Origin: an uncultured Pelagibacteraceae bacterium
GTDB lineage: Bacteria; Pseudomonadota; Alphaproteobacteria; Pelagibacterales; Pelagibacteraceae
Direction of reading: 5' to 3'
DNA: 64,000 nucleotides
Assembly: GCA_902630065.1 (NCBI GenBank)
Contig: CACOTF010000002.1
Coordinates: 52,169 to 116,168 of the forward strand
In this document: one piece after another, positions 29,880 through 36,009 of the stretch
How the letters are laid out: each line of letters opens with the position of its first letter
Numbering within the stretch: the first letter of the stretch is position 1
Position numbers and translations under genes: made by a program
The notes under the pieces: model-generated
Database searches by the model: none
Told to the model about the DNA's origin: nothing
What the model saw: the letters and a program-made list of their open reading frames with translations, nothing else

Positions 29880-31268
29880 ATGAATAAAGAAAATAAATTA
29901 CAGGCCTCTTTACCTAAGGGTTTCAAAGATAGATGGGGAGATGAGTTAGCTCTTAAAAATAAACTAGTAGATACTATAAAAGAAGTATTTATTAATTATA
30001 GTTTTGAGCAATTAGAAACTCCAGAATTTGAAAAAAGTGAAAACATAGGTTCATTTCTAGCTGAAGACGAAAGTAATCCTATGAGTGATGTATTTTCATT
30101 CGTAAATGAAAAAGAGTCTTTAACCTTAAGATATGATTTAAGTGCCCCACTTGCTCGTTTCTGTGCAGAGAATTTCAGAGATTTAGTTTTTCCATATAAA
30201 AGATTTGCTTATGGTAATGTTTTCAGGCAGGAAAAGGCAGATTCAGCGCGCTACCGTGCCTTTGGGCAACTGGATGCAGATATAATTGGTGATGCAAATC
30301 CATCTCAAGCTGATGCAGAAATATGTAATATAATTGGAGAATCTTTTAAAAAAATTGGTCTATCCAAAGACCAATTTACAATAAATGTTTCAAATAAAAA
30401 AATTCTACAAGGTTTAATTAATGAACTCAAAATTGAAGAAGGTAAACAATATAAAGTCCTCAAATCAATTGATAAGTTAGATAGATTAGGAAAAAAGGGA
30501 GTAGAAGAACTATTAAAACAGGGAAGAAAAGATCAGTCAGGAGCTTTCACTAAAGGGTGCGAACTATCAGATAATCAAGCATCTGAGTTAATTAATTTTC
30601 TTAATTTAAATGGAATTAATGATTTAAAGGCTAATCTAAAAAACCCGCTATCTTTAGAGGGAATAAATGAGTTAGAAGAATTATTTGAAATATTGTCATA
30701 TGGAAAAAATCAAGACTCTGTAAAAATTGATGTTACTAAAATAAGAGGGCTTAGTTATTACACGGGATACTTAGTTGAAACTAACCTTAATTTCAAAGTT
30801 ACAAATGCAAAAGGAAAAGAAATAAGTATTGGAAGTGTGGCATCGGGTGGCCGTTATGATAATTTGATCGCAAGGTTCAAAGGTGCAGACTACAAAGGCA
30901 CTGGTATGTCCATTGGAATAGATAGACTTTTGTATGCTGTAAACCAACTAGATCAGATCAAAGTAAATAAAAATAAACCAGTTTTAGTTTGTATTTTAGA
31001 TAAAAACTTTATTCAAAAATATTATGAAATAGTTAATGAACTTAGAGCAAATAATATCGCATCTGAAATATATCTAGACCAAAACAAAAATCTAAAAAAA
31101 CAACTCCAATACGCAGATAGAAAGAAATTAAATCTTGCAATTATTTGTGGAGAAAATGAATTTAAAGACGAAAAACTAACTATCAAAAAACTAAACTCAT
31201 CTAAAGAAAATGATCAACTAGTGATTAATAGAAAAGATCTTGTTAATGAAATCTCAAAATTACAATAA
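29880..31268 (+). CDS. hisS: Histidyl-tRNA synthetase, divergent alphaproteobacterial type
   Basis: 463 residues from ATG 29880 (MNKENKLQASLPKGFKDRWG). The open frame extends upstream into tRNA-His, but a start there is not plausible. Class II motif 2 is YGNVFRQEKADSARYRAFGQLDADIIG, motif 3 is GGRYDNLIARFKG ... GMSIGIDRLLYA, and the HisRS-specific IRGLSYYTGYLVE is present. The LPKGFKDRW start is characteristic of the alphaproteobacterial/eukaryote-like HisRS. The enzyme fits the unusual tRNA-His beside it. The end overlaps hisZ by 23 bases. Confidence 0.94.
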   Translation: MNKENKLQASLPKGFKDRWGDELALKNKLVDTIKEVFINYSFEQLETPEFEKSENIGSFLAEDESNPMSDVFSFVNEKESLTLRYDLSAPLARFCAENFRDLVFPYKRFAYGNVFRQEKADSARYRAFGQLDADIIGDANPSQADAEICNIIGESFKKIGLSKDQFTINVSNKKILQGLINELKIEEGKQYKVLKSIDKLDRLGKKGVEELLKQGRKDQSGAFTKGCELSDNQASELINFLNLNGINDLKANLKNPLSLEGINELEELFEILSYGKNQDSVKIDVTKIRGLSYYTGYLVETNLNFKVTNAKGKEISIGSVASGGRYDNLIARFKGADYKGTGMSIGIDRLLYAVNQLDQIKVNKNKPVLVCILDKNFIQKYYEIVNELRANNIASEIYLDQNKNLKKQLQYADRKKLNLAIICGENEFKDEKLTIKKLNSSKENDQLVINRKDLVNEISKLQ

Positions 31269-32301
31269 TATTATTAAAACCTTAAAAACAAAAGGTTTTA
31301 AGAAAATAGAACTAGATCCAATTTTAGAGTCTAAATTTATATTACAAAGATCAGGAGAAAATTTTAGAAAATATTTATTTTCCTTCTATAACTCAGATGC
31401 ACAAGAGCTTACATTAATACCCGACCTATCGATCTCTAGTATTTTAAGTTATGCAAAAAGCAAAAAAAATTCTAAAGAAAAAGTTTTTTATACAGGAAGT
31501 GCATTCAGAAAATCCTATAATAAAAATAAAGTTGTAATCAGGCAATTGGGATTAGAGATTTTCTCATCTCGCAATGAAAATAAAGATGATAAAGAAATAA
31601 TTGATACATCGATAACTATTCTTAAAAAAGCAGGTATAAAAAATGCAAAAGTTAAAATAGGTAATTTTAAATTATTTGAGTTACTAATCCAAAAACTCTC
31701 AATACCTGGAAGATGGAAAAAAAGATTAATCAAATTTTACTGGAATAGTAAATACTTTTCAGAATTACTTAAGAGACTTGAAAGCAACTTAGATATAGAC
31801 CCATTTGTAGTTGCAGGAGACCATAAAACCTATCTTAAAATGAAAAAAGAAAACCCTAATAAAATAATAGCTGGGAGAAGTTATAGAGAAATCCTTGATA
31901 GGTATGAGAAAAAAATTAATGATCCCCGCATTACTAAAACAGGAAAAAAAAGTTGTAAAATAATCAAAGAATTTTTAAAGATTAAATGTCCACTTAAAAA
32001 TGCACCAGAAAAATTAAATAAATTTTACAAAAAATATAATTTGAATATTTCCGTTGGTAAAGAATTCTTTCCAATAACAAATTTTAAACAAAACAATTTA
32101 AAGTTTGAATTCTCTACAAGCAATGGAAGAGGTAGGGAAATTGAGTATTACACTTCATTTATTTTTTCAATTGATATTAAAATAAAAAATACACAAAAGA
32201 CTTTAATATCAGGTGGAAGATATAATGATTTAACATCAAAAAATCTTGGTTTACGAAAAATACCAGCTGTTGGAGCGGCAATTAATTTAGAGAGAATATG
32301 A
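31246..32301 (+). CDS. hisZ: ATP phosphoribosyltransferase regulatory subunit
   Basis: About 351 residues from ATG 31246 (MKSQNYNNIIKTLKTKG). It is a HisRS-paralogue lacking synthetase activity that forms an octamer with short-form HisG. Recognisable HisRS-like pieces are FYNSDAQELTLIPDLSISSIL, VFYTGSAFRKSY, QLGLEIF and the C-terminal ISGGRYNDL ... AVGAAINLERI. The short hisG follows after one inserted gene, so the pair is complete. It overlaps the sulfotransferase gene by 4 bases. Confidence 0.88.
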   Translation: MKSQNYNNIIKTLKTKGFKKIELDPILESKFILQRSGENFRKYLFSFYNSDAQELTLIPDLSISSILSYAKSKKNSKEKVFYTGSAFRKSYNKNKVVIRQLGLEIFSSRNENKDDKEIIDTSITILKKAGIKNAKVKIGNFKLFELLIQKLSIPGRWKKRLIKFYWNSKYFSELLKRLESNLDIDPFVVAGDHKTYLKMKKENPNKIIAGRSYREILDRYEKKINDPRITKTGKKSCKIIKEFLKIKCPLKNAPEKLNKFYKKYNLNISVGKEFFPITNFKQNNLKFEFSTSNGRGREIEYYTSFIFSIDIKIKNTQKTLISGGRYNDLTSKNLGLRKIPAVGAAINLERI

Positions 32302-33143
32302 TAATTTGGCTAGCTTCATATCCTAAAAGTGGAAATACTTGGTTAAGATCTTTGATATCAAGTTATTACTTTTCTACTAATGGGACTTTTGATTTTAATT
32401 TATTAAACTACATCGACCAATTTCCTGCTCCGAAATATTTTAAGGATGTAAAAGATAATATTATAAATCCTGAAGATTTTTCAAAATATTGGTTAAATAA
32501 ACAATCAGAAATTAATAAAGACAAAAAGTTAAGATTTTTTAAAACACACGCAGCTATGTGTAAAATTAATAATAATCCATTTACAGACAATAAAAATACC
32601 TTGGGTGCAATTTATATTTTAAGAGATCCGAGAAATTTGATAACATCACTATCAAATCATTATCAGCTCAATCTTAATGAATCCTTGAATTTTATGATTG
32701 AGGAGAAAAAAGCGCTTGTTGACAGAGTAGATAATAAATTTAAAGCATTTGTACCAATATTTTCTTGGCGATTTCACTTAAAATCTTGGATTCAAAACAA
32801 ATCTTTTAAGATATTAGTAATAAGATATGAAGATTTAACTAATGAAACTTATTATACTTTTAAAAAAGTAATAGGTTTCATTGATAATTTAGCAAATAAT
32901 AAAAACAAATTTGATAAAGAAAAAGCAAAAAAAACTATCGTAAGCTGCAACTTTGAAAACCTTCAAAATCTTGAAAAAAATAAAGGATTTTCAGAAGCAT
33001 TAACTAAAAAAAATTCTAAAGAGAAAATAAAATTTTTTAATTTAGGAAAAGATAATGATTACAAAAAATTACTTAATGAGAATTTAATAAATAAAATGAA
33101 TAATTTATTTCAAGAGGAATTGATAAAATATAATTATGAGTAA
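32298..33143 (+). CDS. Sulfotransferase-domain protein
   Basis: 281 residues. The PAPS 5'-phosphosulfate loop is YPKSGNTWLRSLI right at the N-terminus, and the 3'-phosphate motif is LRDPRNLITSLSNHY near residue 110. Later RYEDLTNETYYTFKKVIGFI is typical of the fold. It would transfer a sulfuryl group from PAPS to an unknown acceptor such as a lipid or glycan. It overlaps hisZ by 4 bases and hisG by 8 bases, so it is translated inside the histidine cluster although it has no obvious role in histidine synthesis. Confidence 0.88.
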   Translation: MIIWLASYPKSGNTWLRSLISSYYFSTNGTFDFNLLNYIDQFPAPKYFKDVKDNIINPEDFSKYWLNKQSEINKDKKLRFFKTHAAMCKINNNPFTDNKNTLGAIYILRDPRNLITSLSNHYQLNLNESLNFMIEEKKALVDRVDNKFKAFVPIFSWRFHLKSWIQNKSFKILVIRYEDLTNETYYTFKKVIGFIDNLANNKNKFDKEKAKKTIVSCNFENLQNLEKNKGFSEALTKKNSKEKIKFFNLGKDNDYKKLLNENLINKMNNLFQEELIKYNYE

Positions 33144-33825
33144 TGAAACTATAAAAATCGGAATACCCAGTAAAGGACGTTTAAAATCTGGAGTTCTTGA
33201 TATTTTTAAAAAGAAAAAATTAAAAATTTTCTCAGAGAGAGGTGAAAGAGAATTAATTGGTAAAGTTAAAGGAAGACCTGACATTTCAATTTTATATTTA
33301 CATGCAAGAGAAGCTTTAGAACAATTATCAATTGGAAATTTAGAAATTGCGATCAGTGGGTTGGATCTTTTAAAAGAATCTGAAGTAAATATTCAAAAAA
33401 ATATTAAATTAGAAAAGAAACTTAATTTTGGTCATGCCTCATTAGTTCTGGCCTGTGCAAATGATTTTATCGATTTGTTTACAACATTGGATTTAGATGA
33501 AGTTGCAGATGAATATAAAAAAAAGAATAAATCTTTATTAAAAATTGGCACTAAATATCCAAATCTTACAAGAGAATTTCTATATTCAAGAGGTGTAACT
33601 AACTTTACAACAACAAAGTCATTAGGCAGCACAGAACTGATGATTGCCATGAACACTGCTCAAGTTATATCTGACATAACAAGTACAGGGACAACACTTA
33701 AACAAAATAATCTTAAAATACTATCTGATGGAGAGATATTAAAATCTCAAGCATGCATTTTTAGTTCAAGAAAAAATTTAAAGAAAAAAGGAGTAAAGAA
33801 ACTAATTAATTTATTGATCAAGTAA
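33136..33825 (+). CDS. hisG: ATP phosphoribosyltransferase, short form
   Basis: 229 residues. First step of histidine synthesis. The short form lacks the C-terminal ACT-like regulatory domain and needs HisZ. Motifs include IGIPSKGRLKSGVLD, LEIAISGLDLLKE, GTKYPNLTREFL and the PRPP loop AQVISDITSTGTTLKQNNL. It overlaps the sulfotransferase gene by 8 bases. It is the last core gene before the accessory island and overlaps the opposing gene by 15 bases. Confidence 0.95.
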   Translation: MSNETIKIGIPSKGRLKSGVLDIFKKKKLKIFSERGERELIGKVKGRPDISILYLHAREALEQLSIGNLEIAISGLDLLKESEVNIQKNIKLEKKLNFGHASLVLACANDFIDLFTTLDLDEVADEYKKKNKSLLKIGTKYPNLTREFLYSRGVTNFTTTKSLGSTELMIAMNTAQVISDITSTGTTLKQNNLKILSDGEILKSQACIFSSRKNLKKKGVKKLINLLIK

Positions 33826-34326
33826 ATTAGATGCCACTCTTACATATCTACCAGTACTAGCATTTTCAGCTCTATTTAATTTAAATTTTTTATTTATAAT
33901 TCTTTGTGTTTCCATTTTAGTATGTCCTGATTTTAAAAGTTGTTTCGCAGTTTTAACTTTTTCATTAAATTCTTTTTTTTGGTTAATAGTAACTTCGTGA
34001 TCTTCTCCAAATCTTACTCCAACACTTCCTAAATTTGGATTTCTATTATTGCCAATCATATCTTTAGATTTTTTTAATTTAAGTTTTTCTGATAATTCTA
34101 ATCTATCTTTTAAAGCTAAATCTGCCTCAGATTTTGTTGTGTAATACTGAACCCCTTGAAATTTTTTAGGTATGTTAGAATTTTCGTTTGGTTTTGGTTT
34201 ATAGAAAACAATTTTATATTTTGCATCTTTAGGTGCTTTCTTTCTTCTTGGGTCGTCAGCAAAATCATAAACTGATACTTCCCTGATTTGATTAAGTATT
34301 TTTCTTTTTTTCAGTTTTTTTGCCAT
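33811..34326 (-). CDS. Basic protein of unknown function, possible HTH C-terminus
   Basis: 171 residues, lysine-rich (begins MAKKLKKRKILNQIRE). The C-terminal LLKSGHTKMETQRIINKKFKLNRAENASTGRYVRVASNLL could form a helix-turn-helix; this is a guess from the spacing of hydrophobic residues. The end STGRYVRVA resembles STGQFAKLT in the neighbouring 164-residue protein. It overlaps that gene by 16 bases and hisG, tail to tail, by 15. No family is recognised. It may be phage- or plasmid-derived. Confidence 0.65.
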   Translation of the reverse strand: MAKKLKKRKILNQIREVSVYDFADDPRRKKAPKDAKYKIVFYKPKPNENSNIPKKFQGVQYYTTKSEADLALKDRLELSEKLKLKKSKDMIGNNRNPNLGSVGVRFGEDHEVTINQKKEFNEKVKTAKQLLKSGHTKMETQRIINKKFKLNRAENASTGRYVRVASNLLDQ

Positions 34327-34805
34327 AAAGATTTAAATATTTTTATTTTTTCAGTAGTTATATTTTTAAATACCCAAACTTTTCTTTTATAAATTATTTG
34401 TTCAAATTCAATTTTTGATTTACTTAAACACTCAGTAAAAAATAATCCTTTCTTTTTTCTACCTTCAGCTCTTTTATCATAATTTTTTAATGGTTCATTG
34501 GCTCTCTTTAAAAGCATACTTACATATTCTTTACTTCCAATATTTGTCAGTTTTGCAAATTGCCCAGTACTTGTGTGACCTTTTTCAAGAGAGGCATCAT
34601 TTTTATGTTCGTAATTTCCTTTACCTATAAAATTATTCTCTTTTATTTGTTTAAGCTCATTTATAGTTTTTGCTTTAAAAATATTCTCGGTAGAAGTTTG
34701 TTTCCAGCACCATAATTGTTCAGTTGAATTAAAATAAAAGCTATCTTCTGTATATCCTTTATAGTTACCATCTGTACGTCTTTGATATAAGATTTTATTT
34801 TTCAT
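34311..34805 (-). CDS. Unknown protein with GHTSTGQFAKL motif
   Basis: 164 residues, basic, with aromatic residues (YFNSTEQLWCWKQTSTE near the start and VWVFKNITTEKIKIFKSLW at the end). It contains GHTSTGQFAKLTNIGSKEYV, which echoes GHTKMETQ...STGRYVRV in the next gene. No known domain is recognised. It overlaps the 171-residue gene by 16 bases and the upstream 67-residue gene by 11, so the small genes form a coupled cluster. Confidence 0.6.
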   Translation of the reverse strand: MKNKILYQRRTDGNYKGYTEDSFYFNSTEQLWCWKQTSTENIFKAKTINELKQIKENNFIGKGNYEHKNDASLEKGHTSTGQFAKLTNIGSKEYVSMLLKRANEPLKNYDKRAEGRKKKGLFFTECLSKSKIEFEQIIYKRKVWVFKNITTEKIKIFKSLWQKN

Positions 34806-34998
34806 ACTTTTTTTTTATAGTTTCAGTAGGATCATTTTTTATTTTAAAACCATTTTTCTTTAATACTTTAATTAAATTTTCATGAATTTCATCTCTAGAA
34901 GAATTTTTGTCTCCTATTTTTTCAAAGAATAAAAGTTTTTTACCTTTCCTTTTTTTTCTTAATAAAAAGTCTCTTATATTTTGAATTATTATTTTCAT
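34795..34998 (-). CDS. Small basic protein of unknown function
   Basis: 67 residues, very rich in lysine. Upstream is AAAAGGAGAAAATATG, a strong Shine-Dalgarno at normal spacing, unusual in this window and supporting the start. No family is recognised. It precedes the 164-residue gene with an 11-base overlap. Confidence 0.55.
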   Translation of the reverse strand: MKIIIQNIRDFLLRKKRKGKKLLFFEKIGDKNSSRDEIHENLIKVLKKNGFKIKNDPTETIKKKYEK

Positions 34999-35095
34999 AT
35001 TTTCTCCTTTTGTTTGTAAATTTAGAGAAAGTCATGAAGCTTTTAGTAAAAATTGGATCATTTTTACTTAATTGTTTAAGTGTTATTTTTGCCAT
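34940..35095 (-). CDS. Possible tiny protein with strong ribosome-binding site
   Basis: A frame of 51 residues beginning MAKITLKQLSKNDPIFTKSF. The upstream AAAGGAGAAAACATG is nearly identical to the site before the 67-residue gene, which suggests a duplicated translation signal. However, its last 59 bases overlap that gene in a different frame. A shortened or decayed gene is also possible. Confidence 0.35.
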   Translation of the reverse strand: MAKITLKQLSKNDPIFTKSFMTFSKFTNKRRKYENNNSKYKRLFIKKKKER

Positions 35096-35155
35096 GTTTT
35101 CTCCTTTAGCGTTGTGTTTAAAGTCCCAGCAAGTAGAGTAATTTCTAAATCAGGA

Positions 35156-35620
35156 CTATTTTTCTTTTATATAATAGGGCCTATAAAAAGTACAGAATTC
35201 TTTTGCATAATTCATGCTAGGAGTTATTCCAAGGTCTGTATCTCTCCAAGGACTTTCATCATACAAATCAAATATTCTTATTTCTGGATCGTCAATTCTA
35301 GTGCCACCTCCGAACCAGTATTCTAAAATATTTGCAAAATAAATATTGTGGCCATCAACCATTTCACATTTAGATGCTAAATCAATAAAAGCCCAGACTT
35401 TAGAAATTTCTTTGAATTCATCTTTCTCTGGATCATACTCCCATATAATATGACCGCGTACAAATTGCTCTATATAAATAAATTTACCATTATCTAATTT
35501 ATAAATTTTTTCTATTTCTGCATCTTTATATGGGAGTTTTGTTACTTCTAATATTGCAAATGAGGATTTTGTTAATAGAGAAAAAAATAATACAAAAGTT
35601 GTTAATTTAATTTTTTGCAT
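35156..35620 (-). CDS. Exported protein of unknown function
   Basis: 154 residues. The N-terminus (KIKLTTFVLFFSLLTKSSFA) is a signal peptide with likely cleavage after SFA, so it should be periplasmic. The mature part is acidic and aromatic, with the motifs GKFIYIEQFVRGHIIWEYD, YWFGGGTRIDD and ESPWRDTDLG, and two cysteines (SKCEMV, EFCTFY) that could form a disulfide. No family is recognised. It overlaps the upstream small membrane protein gene by 14 bases. Confidence 0.6.
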   Translation of the reverse strand: MQKIKLTTFVLFFSLLTKSSFAILEVTKLPYKDAEIEKIYKLDNGKFIYIEQFVRGHIIWEYDPEKDEFKEISKVWAFIDLASKCEMVDGHNIYFANILEYWFGGGTRIDDPEIRIFDLYDESPWRDTDLGITPSMNYAKEFCTFYRPYYIKEK

Positions 35621-35825
35621 TAAGTTTTTTTATAGTTTTATATTGTAAATAAATAATCCAAAGCAGAATGATTACGAATACAGGATATCCAATTACAAAA
35701 ATAAGAATATTGACAAACTCATAAGTAGTACCAGTCACTTTTGCTAACCAAACAAGAATATCTACACATTGGTAAAAAAGATAATCAATCACTATTAGGA
35801 TTAAACAATAGAATAAAGTGATCAA
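35607..35825 (-). CDS. Small two-helix membrane protein (hypothetical)
   Basis: 72 residues with two hydrophobic stretches (about residues 3-28 and 40-63) and a basic C-terminus IYLQYKTIKKLNAKN, suggesting the tail faces the cytoplasm. It is followed with a 14-base overlap by the exported 154-residue protein, so the two may act together in the envelope. No family is recognised. Confidence 0.5.
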   Translation of the reverse strand: MITLFYCLILIVIDYLFYQCVDILVWLAKVTGTTYEFVNILIFVIGYPVFVIILLWIIYLQYKTIKKLNAKN

Positions 35826-35830
35826 GAGGG

Positions 35831-35904
35831 CACAAATTTGTTTAAATTGTGAGATAGATTAATTTTGATATTAATTTAAAGATAATAAATTAATAAGATA
35901 ATAA
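35831..35904 (+). promoter_or_regulatory. Candidate operator region between divergent genes
   Basis: The 184-base gap before the MORC-type operon holds two patterns. One is an imperfect palindrome, CACAA (35831-35835) to TTGTG (35847-35851), with extra matching AT bases between. The other is a direct repeat AAGATAATAA at 35879-35888 and 35895-35904, starts 16 bases apart. Either could bind a regulator of the operon starting at 36010 or of the opposite small genes. The region is extremely AT-rich, so chance is a real possibility. Confidence 0.3.
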
Positions 35905-36009
35905 GATTTTATAAATATTACTTTTTTACTTTAATCTCTATATCTCTTATTTTTTTACAATTTTACCATTTATTGTTCCAAAAAAGAAATGTGGTATTTT
36001 AAATAGAAA

